Positions 1 through 8,675 of a DNA stretch of 51,244 bases are shown here, piece by piece. The stretch's first letter is position 1. Every line of letters starts with the position of its first letter. The DNA is from Candidatus Woodwardiibium gallinarum. Its GTDB lineage: Bacteria > Bacillota > Clostridia > Oscillospirales > CAG-382. The notes beneath the pieces are model-generated. The model was not told the DNA's origin and did no database searches. It was given only the letters and a program-made list of their open reading frames with translations. Location of the stretch: positions 1 to 51,244 of the forward strand of contig CAJFRY010000011.1 of the NCBI GenBank assembly GCA_904419545.1, written 5' to 3'. The translations under genes were made by a program, and so were the position numbers.

Positions 1-217
1 GCCTCTCTCAAGCCTATTATAGCAGAAAGCAGGAAATTTTGCGGCTCCTGTTTTCATCCCTATTTGTGCCGGTGCCGCACCGGCATGGTGATTTTTATGT
101 AAGGTACGGAGCAACTCAGTAATATGTTATTACTTTCGGAAACTGTCAATACAGTTTCCCTGCTTGTTACGGTATAGGACTTTTATAAGATTATTCATAC
201 ATCACAAGGGGCTTGCT

Positions 218-715
218 ATGATAAGAGAAATTAACCGTTCGGAAATACCCGAATGTGTTGTGTTGATACGAGAAAGCTTTCTAACTGTCGCAAATGAGTT
301 CAATTTCACTCAAGCAAATGCACCAGGGTTTACCGCTTTTTCCATAAACAATGAAAGACTATATTGGCAATATGATAACGAAAACAGGAAAATGTTTGCT
401 TTTTTATACGGAGGTAAAATCATCGGCTACTATTCCTTGTTGTTCGGAGAAAACAAGGAATGTGAATTGGATAATTTATGTGTAAATCCGGTATATCGGC
501 ATCGTAAAATAGGTGAACAATTGTTAAATCATTGTTTTACATTCGCCAAAGGCTTGGGTATATCCAAAATCAAAATCGGTATTGTTGAAGAAAATACACA
601 ATTAAGAAAATGGTATGAAGCCCATGGTTTCATACATATAAAAACCGAGAAATATGCTTTTTTCCCATTCACCTGCGGCTATATGGAACAAAATATACAG
701 CAGAGCACAAAATGA
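218..715 (+). CDS. GNAT family N-acetyltransferase
   Basis: A 165-residue protein with the GNAT fold, so it probably moves an acetyl group from acetyl-CoA to an amine; the substrate cannot be read from sequence. The central acetyl-CoA site is visible as ELDNLCVNPVYRHRKIGEQLL (about residues 86-106), followed by the usual beta strand ending in N-x-QLRKWYEAHGF. The frame is open upstream, but the start at 218 is preferred because AAGGGG lies 7 nt before it and the protein then begins MIREINRSEIPE, as family members do. A terminator follows directly, so it is a single-gene unit. It is more AT-rich than most of the window, which may mean acquisition by transfer. Confidence 0.85.
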   Translation: MIREINRSEIPECVVLIRESFLTVANEFNFTQANAPGFTAFSINNERLYWQYDNENRKMFAFLYGGKIIGYYSLLFGENKECELDNLCVNPVYRHRKIGEQLLNHCFTFAKGLGISKIKIGIVEENTQLRKWYEAHGFIHIKTEKYAFFPFTCGYMEQNIQQSTK

Positions 716-738
716 GCATAATCCTATACAAGGCAATA

Positions 739-776
739 CCCGCTGAAAAGAAATTTATCTTTTCGGCGGGTGTTTT
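739..776 (+). terminator. Rho-independent terminator of the GNAT gene
   Basis: CCCGCTGAAAAG and CTTTTCGGCGGG form a near-perfect stem (one mismatch) around a short A/T loop, followed by TGTTTT. It lies just downstream of the acetyltransferase stop and on its strand. Confidence 0.8.
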
Positions 777-1588
777 CACTCTTCCTTATGTGACGTTGGC
801 ATATGCCGTCCTAAATTTTTTGTCAAGACGTGACGAAAAAGATGCAGCTCTAAACGCGGACAAAAACAAAACCACGCGCCGAGCATATCTGTCTGCAGCG
901 ACTTGCCGCTGATACAGTTGTGCAATCCAATTCCGCACCTGTTTTCACCAGACAAGGCGGCTTTCCGGTTAAAGTAACGATTGCTGCTCCTTCCTTATGT
1001 ACGCGTTGCACTTCCTTACACCGCTGCTCGCCGGATCGGCCGGAAATTTCCTGAAGGTATACGGTTATGATGAAGGGACTCTACCGATTGAACATCCGTG
1101 GCCGTCTGCAATGAAAGGCGCCGCAAATTTTGCGGTACTCCCGTTATCGATGTTTTACACATGAACATATTCCTTTTTGAGATTGCTGACCTTAATGAAT
1201 GCCGATAACAACAGGTCGGCAATTCAGGATCAAAAGCACAATTTTCCTAATGTTGTTTCCATCCACTTCCTGTTCCATTAAATCTTTCATTCTCATATTA
1301 AACAGGTTATATGCTGTAGGGAACTTGATCAACAAATATTCGTACAGCGGCGAATAATCGCCGCTTCTTAATTCCGCCTGGATTTTTTCGGAAATGAAAT
1401 CCTTTTCACTTCCAACAATACAGCCGTTCTGATAAAGCACCGTTACATTCCGCATCAAAACCGGAGAAGTGCCGCTTGCGCGACGCTTCTCCGCTAAAGT
1501 ATCGATATTTCCTGCCAAGGTCCTTTTTCGTATTGTTCGTACAATCTGAGGCTGTTCATTTTGTCATATTCATACAGACAACTCTTCC
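777..1588. other. intergenic stretch without a convincing intact gene
   Basis: About 800 nt between the acetyltransferase terminator and the flavodiiron gene. Only short open frames occur. The best are on the minus strand: 1192-1518 (own entry), and a second short frame at about 1500-1560 (begins MNSLRLYEQYEKGPWQEI) that runs into it in a different phase. This looks like decayed coding DNA rather than a working gene. I saw no tRNA, terminator or clear promoter here. Confidence 0.4.
1192..1518 (-). pseudogene. possible gene fragment, function unknown
   Basis: An open frame of 108 codons beginning at a TTG. Amino-acid use is protein-like (for example SEKDFISEKIQAEL and YSPLYEYLLIKFPTAYN), unlike the arginine-rich shadow frames nearby. 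The TTG has AAAGGA only about 3 nt upstream, too close for a good ribosome site. A second protein-like frame with an ATG and the run LYEQYEKGPWQEI leads into it out of phase. I read this as a probable frameshifted remnant. The family is not recognised and a small intact gene is not excluded. Confidence 0.25.
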
Positions 1589-2758
1589 CTATCCGCGCGC
1601 AGCCAGTGCATCCGCAAGCTCGTTCAGCTTGGTGGCCGTCTCCTCCGAGACCGCCGAGCGGATGGAGACCATCGGTTCAAGCACGGCGACGTCCTTCATC
1701 TCCGCCAGCGCCGCAAGCATCACCTTTCCGGCAGACGGCGCCCAGCTTCCGTTTTCAATCACGGCGGCGGTGCGCTTCTGCCAGTTTTTCGCCTTCAGGC
1801 GGGAAAGGAAGGCCGCCATCGGCGGAAGGACGGCGCCGTCATAGGAAGGCGCGGCCAGCACAAGCGCATCGTAGCGGAAGGCGTCCGCCACAGCGCGGGA
1901 GATATCGCTCCGCGCAAGGTCGACCGCGGCCACACGCTTCTCGCCGCGGCGCGCCAGCATATCCCGCAGCCGCAGCGCAGCCGAGGCGGTGTTGCCGTAA
2001 ATGGAAGCGTAAGCGATCAGCACGCCGCGTTCCTCGGGGCGGTAGCTGCTCCAAATATCATATTTTTCCAGATAACCGGACAGGTCGCCGGTCAGCACGG
2101 GGCCGTGCAGCGGGCAAATGATCTTAACCGGCAGTCCGCTCAGCTTCTTCAGCAGCGTCTGCACACTCGAGCCGTATTTTCCGACAATGTTGATGTAATA
2201 ACGCCGCGCTTCGTCCGCCCAGTCGCCCGGGTCGCCGGGAAGTCCGAAGCGGCCGAACGCGTCCGCAGAGAAAAGGACCCCATCGGCCTCGTCATAGCTG
2301 ACCATCACCTCCGGCCAATGAACCATCGGCGCCATAAAAAAGCGGATGGTATGCGCGCCGGTTTCCAGCGTATCGCCCTCGCCGACAACGACGGCGCGGT
2401 CGCCGAAATCCCTGCCGTAAAAGGATTTGATCATTTGGAAGGTCTTCGCATTGCCGACGATGCGCATCGCCGGATAGCGGTCGGCCAGCAGCCGCAGTGC
2501 GGCGGAATGGTCCGGCTCCATATGCGAAACGACGAGGTAATCGATTCCCCGGTCGCCTGCCGCCTGCTCGACACCGGCCAGCCATTCAGCGGCCACACGA
2601 CGGTCGGCAGTATCGAACAGAACAGTCTTTTCGTCTGTAAGCAGATAGGAATTGTACGTCATACCGTTCGATACGCGGTATTGTCCTTCAAAGAGGTCCA
2701 GCGTTGTATCCGCCACAGCCGTAGAAAGCAGCGACGAGGTAATTTGTCTTTCGTTCAT
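1589..2758 (-). CDS. FprA family A-type flavodiiron protein (O2/NO reductase)
   Basis: A 389-residue class A flavodiiron protein. The N-terminal metallo-beta-lactamase-like domain (about 1-250) carries the di-iron motif HMEPDHS near residue 80 plus later ligands in MVHWPEVM, SADAFG and CPLHGPVL. The C-terminal flavodoxin domain (about 250-389) starts with the FMN loop YASIYGNTASAA and has APSYDG further on. Such proteins reduce oxygen to water or NO to N2O in the cytoplasm and protect anaerobes; electrons normally come from rubredoxin. No rubredoxin domain or neighbouring rubredoxin gene is present, so the donor must be elsewhere. Length is normal for the family. It appears to stand alone. 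Confidence 0.93.
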   Translation of the reverse strand: MNERQITSSLLSTAVADTTLDLFEGQYRVSNGMTYNSYLLTDEKTVLFDTADRRVAAEWLAGVEQAAGDRGIDYLVVSHMEPDHSAALRLLADRYPAMRIVGNAKTFQMIKSFYGRDFGDRAVVVGEGDTLETGAHTIRFFMAPMVHWPEVMVSYDEADGVLFSADAFGRFGLPGDPGDWADEARRYYINIVGKYGSSVQTLLKKLSGLPVKIICPLHGPVLTGDLSGYLEKYDIWSSYRPEERGVLIAYASIYGNTASAALRLRDMLARRGEKRVAAVDLARSDISRAVADAFRYDALVLAAPSYDGAVLPPMAAFLSRLKAKNWQKRTAAVIENGSWAPSAGKVMLAALAEMKDVAVLEPMVSIRSAVSEETATKLNELADALAARG

Positions 2759-2779
2759 TTAAGATAACACATCCTTTTG

Positions 2780-3060
2780 TAGATTCTACTTCTATTTTAA
2801 TCCATTTTCCGCCCGCAAAACGCACGCCGCAGAAGAAAAGCCGCAAAAATGCTCCACAACGAGCGAAAGCCAAGCGCCGACGGCGGCTAAACCAAGCGGA
2901 TAGCAGAAGAAATACGCAAGTACTGAGCGCACCCGCCGAACACGGCATAAGGACGCGCACGACCGGCCGCCCCGCCGCCGGTATTCATCTCGAAAAAGCC
3001 GGCAAAGAGCAGCAGCAACGGCTGGTTCGTCATACCAGCAACCGTGATACATTCTACCGG
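2780..3060 (-). pseudogene. decayed C-terminal remnant of a MATE-type efflux transporter
   Basis: Read on the minus strand across several frames, this stretch resembles the end of a MATE transporter. One frame (from about 3033) gives LLLLFAGFFEMNTG, the next gives FFCYPLGLAAVGAWLSLVVE, and the third gives VRFAGGKWIKIEVES. These match in order the late MATE helices (a proline/glycine helix, then G-x-W-x-x-x-V) and the usual basic tail with GKW. At least two frameshifts and some deletions separate the pieces, and no in-frame stop ends the tail before the flavodiiron start. This is an inference from pattern memory, not an alignment. Confidence 0.4.
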
Positions 3061-3485
3061 CAGTCAAAACCATCGGCTTCCCGCAAACGTGATGAGAACG
3101 GAAAACACACTCCGATATGACGGAACTGACAGCCTTCAGCTCTTTGCAAACCAGCTCAGACGCTTATCCGGAAAACAACAGTTTTTATACTGAAACGCAA
3201 TTCAATATAGTACAAAAAACCTTCGCGCAATCCGATTTTACGATGGCGTTTGCCATACCGTTTGATTGCGTTCTCATATGACATACGGTTATCGGCTGCT
3301 GAAACTACAGACCAAATGCCGACTTACTGTTGCTGTATGCGCTCGCCGCTGATATGCGCCAAAGGTGCCTATACAGAAAATAACGATAGTTCAGTACATC
3401 CCATCCCTTTTCGTTTTCTTCCTTACTGTCGTCAAATTCCGACAACCGGAAATATTTTAACATACCCAACTGCCAAAGTCAACAG
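3061..3485. other. intergenic, no gene seen
   Basis: About 420 nt between the MATE remnant and the glnN terminator. Short frames on both strands have no ribosome site and no family-like motif. It may be upstream decayed sequence of the transporter remnant. Confidence 0.4.
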
Positions 3486-3524
3486 AAAAAACCGGGGCCG
3501 TGTCTGACGCGGCCCCGCCTTTTT
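3486..3524 (-). terminator. terminator of the asnA-glnN transcript
   Basis: GGGGCCGTG and CGCGGCCCC form a 9-bp stem with a 5-nt loop. A-runs on the left give a U-run on the minus strand, and T-runs on the right would also let it work on the plus strand. It lies directly after the glnN stop. Confidence 0.85.
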
Positions 3525-5615
3525 TCAAATGCTGTAAAGCAGTTCACCGTAGGTCGGAAACGGCCAGTGTTTTGCACTGACAAGGGTTTCCGCCTCATCC
3601 GCAGACGCACGGAGCTGCTGCATAGCCACAAAAACCACGGTACGGCAGAAAGACGCCTGCTCAGCGGCCGTGGGATAGACTCTGACCTCCGCAAGCGCAT
3701 GCTCCAGCTTTTCCGCATCGGACTTGATGCAGGCAGCCAGCGAAGATAAGCGGCGCACCGTATCCAATTCGACCGAAATATCGATATCCTCTGATAGCGC
3801 CCGTTTGTCCAGCGCAGCGGCCGACAGCTCGCTTGTATAAGCAACGATGGCGGGAAGAATATCCTTTTTCGTCAGCTCGACCATCGTCAGTGATTCGATC
3901 TGAATCGTTTTGATATAATTATCCAGTAAAATTTCCATCCGCGAGCGGATCTCGGCTTCCGTAAAAATACAGTGCCGGGCAAACAGACGGACATTCTTTT
4001 CGGCAGTGAACAACGGCAGCGCTTCAGGCGTCGTCCGCAGGTTCAGCAATCCTCGGCGCTCAGCTTCTTCCATCCACTCATCTGTGTAGTTATTGCCGTT
4101 AAAGATGATGCGCTTATGCTCACGGATCGTCCTTCGAATGAGTTTATTGAGCGCCTCGGTAAAATCGGGTGCCTGCTCAAGCTGATCGGCAAACTGCGAA
4201 AGCGCCTCGGCAACGATGGTATTGAGTACCAGATTCGGGCCGGCGATCGAAAGCATCGAGCCGAGCATACGGAACTCAAATTTATTGCCGGTAAATGCAA
4301 AGGGCGAGGTGCGGTTGCGGTCGGTGGTATCCTTCGGGAAATGCGGCAGCACATCAACGCCGATCTGCATCTCTACCTTTTCACGTTTAGAATAGCTGCT
4401 CTTGGATTCAATGGCCTCTAAAATTTCAGTCAACTCATCACCCAGGAACATAGAGACGATAGCAGGCGGCGCTTCGTTGGCGCCGAGGCGATGATCATTA
4501 CCCGCGCTGGCAACCGAAATACGCAAAAGATCCTGATACTCATCCACCGCCTTGATGACCGCGCAGAGAAACAGAAGAAATTGCGCATTTTCATACGGCG
4601 ACTTCCCCGGCTCCAGCAGATTATAGCCGGTGTCAGTACACATCGACCAGTTATTATGCTTGCCGCTGCCGTTGACGCCGGCAAACGGTTTTTCGTGCAA
4701 TAGACAGGTCAGGCCATGCTTGGACGCAATTTTTTTCATCAGCTCCATCGTGAGCTGGTTATGGTCAGTGGCAATATTCGTAGTCGTGTAGATAGGCGCC
4801 AGCTCGTGCTGTGCGGGTGCAACCTCATTGTGTTCGGTTTTGGCAAGGACCCCCAGCTTCCAAAGTTCTTCGTCCAGCTCGGCCATAAAAGCCTTGACGC
4901 GCGGCTTGATTGCGCCGAAATAATGGTCCTCCAGTTCCTGCCCCTTGGGCGGTTTAGCGCCAAATAGTGTACGTCCGGTATATATAAGATCCTTACGCTG
5001 CTTATAGAGCTTTTCATCGATGAGAAAATACTCCTGTTCGGCCCCGACGGTCGTATAAACGCGTTTGGCATCGTGTCGACCGAACAGACGGAGGATACGC
5101 AGAGCCTGCTTGTTCAGCGCCTCCATCGAGCGCAGCAGAGGGGTCTTCTTGTCCAACGCCTCACCGCCGTAGGAACAGAAAGCCGTGGGAATATAAAGCG
5201 TCTTATCTTTGACAAAGGCGTACGAAGTGGGATCCCAAGCGGTGTAACCGCGCGCTTCAAAGGTAGCCCGCAAGCCCCCGGACGGAAAGGAGGATGCATC
5301 CGGTTCGCCCTTGATAAGCTCCTTACCCGAAAATTCCATAATCACTGCGCCGTCGTCCGCGGGTGTGATAAAGCTATCGTGCTTCTCGGCAGTGATACCA
5401 GTCATCGGCTGAAACCAGTGCGTGTAATGCGTAGCGCCCTTTTCGATCGCCCACTCTTTCATCACCGTAGCAATGACGTTGGCTATGGAAATATCCAGCG
5501 GTACGCCTGTATGGATGGTCTTTTTCAGACTTTTATAAGTATCCTTCGGCAGACGAGACTGCATCACGCCTTCATTGAAAACCATACTGCCGAACAGTGC
5601 ATTGACCGTGCTCAT
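3525..5615 (-). CDS. glnN: type III glutamine synthetase
   Basis: A 696-residue glutamine synthetase of the large GSIII class (about 700 residues, against about 450 for GSI), which makes glutamine from glutamate, ammonia and ATP in the cytoplasm. The N-terminal GSIII block [11 protein letters not shown] is followed by [11 protein letters not shown], then the core motifs EQEYFLID (metal ligands), AQHELAPIY, and [13 protein letters not shown] with the catalytic-loop neighbourhood; [17 protein letters not shown] follows. The start at 5615 has GGAAAAGGACGG upstream. It follows asnA by 27 nt and shares its promoter and leader. The genes together form an ammonia-assimilation operon, and the leader suggests control by premature termination. 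Confidence 0.96.
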   Translation of the reverse strand: MSTVNALFGSMVFNEGVMQSRLPKDTYKSLKKTIHTGVPLDISIANVIATVMKEWAIEKGATHYTHWFQPMTGITAEKHDSFITPADDGAVIMEFSGKELIKGEPDASSFPSGGLRATFEARGYTAWDPTSYAFVKDKTLYIPTAFCSYGGEALDKKTPLLRSMEALNKQALRILRLFGRHDAKRVYTTVGAEQEYFLIDEKLYKQRKDLIYTGRTLFGAKPPKGQELEDHYFGAIKPRVKAFMAELDEELWKLGVLAKTEHNEVAPAQHELAPIYTTTNIATDHNQLTMELMKKIASKHGLTCLLHEKPFAGVNGSGKHNNWSMCTDTGYNLLEPGKSPYENAQFLLFLCAVIKAVDEYQDLLRISVASAGNDHRLGANEAPPAIVSMFLGDELTEILEAIESKSSYSKREKVEMQIGVDVLPHFPKDTTDRNRTSPFAFTGNKFEFRMLGSMLSIAGPNLVLNTIVAEALSQFADQLEQAPDFTEALNKLIRRTIREHKRIIFNGNNYTDEWMEEAERRGLLNLRTTPEALPLFTAEKNVRLFARHCIFTEAEIRSRMEILLDNYIKTIQIESLTMVELTKKDILPAIVAYTSELSAAALDKRALSEDIDISVELDTVRRLSSLAACIKSDAEKLEHALAEVRVYPTAAEQASFCRTVVFVAMQQLRASADEAETLVSAKHWPFPTYGELLYSI

Positions 5616-5642
5616 TTTTTACCGTCCTTTTCCTCGTTATTG

Positions 5643-6653
5643 TCAAAGCAGCTCGACGCCGCCGGCAGTGCAGACCCGCAGCGTCTCATCGTCCCAGACA
5701 GAAACCTGCACCTCGCCGATGTGCGCCTTGCCGAGCATCAGCATCGACAGGCGCGACTGGCCGATGCCGCCGCCGATGGTCAGCGGCAGCTTATCCTCAA
5801 GCAGCAGCTTATGAAAGGCCAGCTTCCTGCGGTCGTCGCAGCCGGCTTCGGAAAGCTGTGCGTCGAGGGAATTCCGGTCCACACGGATACCCATCGAGGA
5901 CACCTCGAACGCACAGCTGAGCACGTCGTTCCAATATAACAGGTCGCCGTTGAGATTCCAGTCGTCGTAGTCGGGCGCGCGGCCGTCATGCCGCAAGCCG
6001 GACCGCAGCCGGCCGCCAATCTGCATCAGGAACACGGCTTTATGCTCCTTCAGATACGCATTTTCACGTTCTTTAGGTGACATAGCGGGATACAAATCCT
6101 CCAATTGCTGCGTGGTCACAAACGCAACCTCTGCGGGCAGCTCGGTGGTTAGCTGCGGATAATGTGTCTTCAACTCAGACAGTGTGCCGGCAATCGCGCC
6201 GCTGATGGCGCGGACGGTCGTTTGCAGATAATCAAGCGTACGGTCGGCAGGTGTGATGACCTTTTCCCAATCCCACTGATCGACATAAACCGAATGCAGG
6301 TTATCCATTTCCTCGTCGCGGCGGATGGCATTCATATCCGTATACAGTCCCTCGCCCGCCTTAAAACCGTATTTATAGAGCGCCATCCGTTTCCATTTGG
6401 CGAGTGAATGCACCACTTGTGCAACGCGGCCGGTTTCTTTTATATCAAAAGCAACGGGTCGTTCCACGCCGTTCAGATCGTCGTTAAGACCGGTAGACGG
6501 CTCCACGAACAGCGGCGCCGATACGCGTTTAAGATTGAGCGCGTCACAGAGTTTTTGCTCAAAATTCCGTTTCAAAAAGCCGATAGCGGTCTGCGTCTGA
6601 TACAGATCAAGAAGCGGCGCATAGCCGGTCGGGATTACGGTCTTGCTCATCAT
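5643..6653 (-). CDS. asnA: aspartate--ammonia ligase (asparagine synthetase A)
   Basis: A 336-residue AsnA, the ammonia-dependent asparagine synthetase that resembles class II aminoacyl-tRNA synthetases. It makes asparagine from aspartate, ammonia and ATP. Visible family signatures are FLKRNFEQKLCDALNL, VSAPLFVEPSTGLNDDLNG, VHSLAKWKRMAL, YVDQWDWEKVI and the C-terminal GGGIGQSRLSMLML. Length is normal. The start uses the first of two ATGs after GGAAGGATG. It is first in a two-gene operon with glnN; both consume free ammonia, so the operon is probably tuned to nitrogen supply. Confidence 0.97.
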   Translation of the reverse strand: MMSKTVIPTGYAPLLDLYQTQTAIGFLKRNFEQKLCDALNLKRVSAPLFVEPSTGLNDDLNGVERPVAFDIKETGRVAQVVHSLAKWKRMALYKYGFKAGEGLYTDMNAIRRDEEMDNLHSVYVDQWDWEKVITPADRTLDYLQTTVRAISGAIAGTLSELKTHYPQLTTELPAEVAFVTTQQLEDLYPAMSPKERENAYLKEHKAVFLMQIGGRLRSGLRHDGRAPDYDDWNLNGDLLYWNDVLSCAFEVSSMGIRVDRNSLDAQLSEAGCDDRRKLAFHKLLLEDKLPLTIGGGIGQSRLSMLMLGKAHIGEVQVSVWDDETLRVCTAGGVELL

Positions 6654-6678
6654 TAGTCATCCTTCCGTATTTGGCAAT

Positions 6679-6721
6679 AAAAAACGCGCCGCGGGGAAAA
6701 GCCCACAGCGCCGTCGCTGTC
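6679..6721 (-). promoter_or_regulatory. short leader with competing terminator and 5' hairpin upstream of asnA
   Basis: Transcription from the promoter at 6728-6756 should begin near 6721. The first 45 nt hold two hairpins that cannot coexist. Hairpin 1 is ACAGCG (6720-6715), loop ACGG, CGCUGU (6710-6705). Hairpin 2 pairs 6711-6702 with 6695-6686 (10 bp with G-U pairs, 6-nt loop) and is followed by GUUUUUU, a standard terminator. They share bases 6705-6710. Termination should therefore be the default unless something stabilises hairpin 1. The asnA ribosome site follows about 15 nt later. The ligand or protein is unknown. Confidence 0.7.
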
Positions 6722-6727
6722 AAATAT

Positions 6728-6756
6728 ATTATATCCTACCCGTCATAAAATGTCAA
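6728..6756 (-). promoter_or_regulatory. consensus sigma-A promoter for asnA-glnN
   Basis: On the minus strand TTGACA (6756-6751) and TATAAT (6733-6728) are separated by exactly 17 nt: a perfect match to both consensus hexamers. Such a strong promoter in front of an immediate terminator fits control by attenuation rather than by initiation. Confidence 0.9.
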
Positions 6757-7068
6757 GGGATTTCAGAAAAAAGCGGAACATCATCCTTATGAAAATTCGT
6801 GCAGTCTCGACCAAACGAGCAAATCAAATATGCAGCGCGCGGATGCTTGCCGGCGAGACAGTTGTTCCTGCAATACGCATGTCCCTGCCGGACCATACAG
6901 CAAACGAAAAGAATCCTCTCCATAGTATTAACAAGCAGCCGATACACTTTCCCCGCGAAATCTCATAACAAATATAGGCAATGACCTACATAACCCCGAT
7001 CGGCAATTGCCGTTTTAACGTTCATTCCGGTCAGCAATACCTAAAATCCGGTCTTTTCCTTTACATCT
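6757..7068. other. intergenic, no gene seen
   Basis: About 310 nt between the asnA promoter and the hairpin after the DUF1846 gene. Short open frames here lack ribosome sites and recognisable motifs. No terminator was seen besides the hairpin at 7069. Confidence 0.5.
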
Positions 7069-7106
7069 GGGCTGCCGCAAGTCTCCGAAATCCCAAACGG
7101 CAGCCC
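7069..7106 (-). terminator. hairpin after the DUF1846 gene, weak terminator candidate
   Basis: GGGCTGCCG and CGGCAGCCC form a 9-bp stem around a 20-nt loop, 10 nt beyond the DUF1846 stop. On the minus strand there is no U-run after it, while the plus-strand side is T-rich. It may mark the 3' end, but the direction is uncertain. Confidence 0.35.
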
Positions 7107-7115
7107 CCCTGTTTG

Positions 7116-8609
7116 TTATTTGTGGTACAGCTTCTTTGTCTGATAAACCGGTTCACACGTAAGATTGGTACCCAGTTTTTTGAACACATCCGAATCGACC
7201 TGCGACAGAATAACGGAGGAATGCACTTCGCAGCCGGCTAACTCGGCAAGTGCCTCCATCGCGCGTGCCGCGCGCTCGTCCGTCGCCGCACAGATGGAAA
7301 GCGCAATAAGGACCTCGTCGGTATGCAGGCGCGGATTGCGGTTGCCGAGATGCTCAATCTTCAGCTTTTGTATCGGTTCAATGATCGTCGGCGAAATGAG
7401 ATGCACATCATCGTCGATCCCCGCCAGCGCCTTGAGCGCGTTGAGCAGCAGCGCACTGGAAGCGCCAAGCAGAGACGACGTTTTGCCGGTGACGATACGA
7501 CCGTCGGCAAGCTCCATCGCCGCGGCGGGCGCACCCGTACGGTCCGCCTTTTCCTTCGCGGCGGCGACGACCGGACGGTCCTCCGGCGAAAGATTGGCGG
7601 TGCGCATCAGCAGCTCGGCTTTATACGAGATATCCTCCGCATCCTCACCCAGCAGTCCCTTACGGCCGGCACAAAGCGTCTGGTAATAACGCCGGATAAT
7701 CTCCTGATTCGAGGCACTGCGGCAGACCTCGTCGTCCACAATGCAGTTGCCCGCCATATTCACGCCCATATCCGTCGGCGAACTGTAGGGCGACGTTCCG
7801 TAAATCTGTTTGAAAATGGCGTTGAGAACAGGAAAAATTTCAATATCCCGATTGTAATTGACCACCGTTTCACCATACGTCTCCAAATGAAATGGATCGA
7901 TCATATTTACGTCGTTCAAGTCAACGGTAGCGGCCTCATACGCGATATTGACGGGATGCTTGAGCGGCAGGTTCCAAATCGGGAAGGTTTCAAACTTGGC
8001 ATAGCCCGCCTTTACGCCGCGCAGGTTCTCGTGATAAAGCTGCGAAAGGCATACAGCCATTTTTCCGCTGCCCGGCCCGGGCGCCGTCACCACCACGAGC
8101 GAACGCGAGGTCTGGATATACTCGTTGCGGCCGTAGCCTTCCTGCGAAACGATCTTTTCGGTATTATTGGGATACCCTTCGATCGGATAATGGCGATAAG
8201 TCTTAACACCCAGTTCCTTCAATCGCTGGCGAAACGCTTTGGCCGCCGGCTGCGACGCGTACTGTGTAAGCACGACGCTGCCGACGTAAAGGCCCGCAAC
8301 ACGAAAGGCGTCGATCAACCGCAGAACGTCGAGGTCATAGGTAATGCCGAGGTCGCCGCGAACTTTGTTTTTTTCGATGTCGCAGGCGCAAATAGCGATG
8401 ATGATTTCCGCCTGCTCGCGCAGCGCAAGCAGCATTTTCAACTTACTGTCCGGCTTGAAGCCCGGCAGCACACGCGAAGCATGATAGTCGTCGAACAGCT
8501 TGCCGCCGAACTCGAGATAGAGCTTACCGCCAAATTTATCGATGCGCTCGCGAATTTTCCCGCTCTGCAGTTCAATATATTTTTCGTTATCAAAGCCGAT
8601 CTTTCTCAT
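7116..8609 (-). CDS. DUF1846 domain-containing protein (UPF0371)
   Basis: A 497-residue member of the DUF1846/UPF0371 family, whose usual length is about 495-505. Recognisable blocks are RKIGFDNEKYIELQS at the start, EFGGKLFDDYHASRVLPGF, ICACDIEKNKVRGDLGITYD and APGPGSGKMAVCLSQLYHE; the last looks like a phosphate-binding loop. The biochemical role of the family is not established as far as I know. It is a cytoplasmic protein with no signal peptide. AAGGAAGG lies before the ATG. It follows purB by 66 nt on the same strand with no obvious terminator between them, so it may be expressed by read-through of the purine operon. Confidence 0.9.
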   Translation of the reverse strand: MRKIGFDNEKYIELQSGKIRERIDKFGGKLYLEFGGKLFDDYHASRVLPGFKPDSKLKMLLALREQAEIIIAICACDIEKNKVRGDLGITYDLDVLRLIDAFRVAGLYVGSVVLTQYASQPAAKAFRQRLKELGVKTYRHYPIEGYPNNTEKIVSQEGYGRNEYIQTSRSLVVVTAPGPGSGKMAVCLSQLYHENLRGVKAGYAKFETFPIWNLPLKHPVNIAYEAATVDLNDVNMIDPFHLETYGETVVNYNRDIEIFPVLNAIFKQIYGTSPYSSPTDMGVNMAGNCIVDDEVCRSASNQEIIRRYYQTLCAGRKGLLGEDAEDISYKAELLMRTANLSPEDRPVVAAAKEKADRTGAPAAAMELADGRIVTGKTSSLLGASSALLLNALKALAGIDDDVHLISPTIIEPIQKLKIEHLGNRNPRLHTDEVLIALSICAATDERAARAMEALAELAGCEVHSSVILSQVDSDVFKKLGTNLTCEPVYQTKKLYHK

Positions 8610-8675
8610 TCGTAAATCCTTCCTTTTGAAAAATCGTCTGATCGGATCTTACGTTCTGAATATACTTAGAGCGCG

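Noticed and set aside
1..217. Hairpin GCCGGTGC/GCACCGGC near 68-84 as a terminator for an upstream gene
   Set aside because: No T-run follows and the upstream gene is outside the window, so its role cannot be judged.
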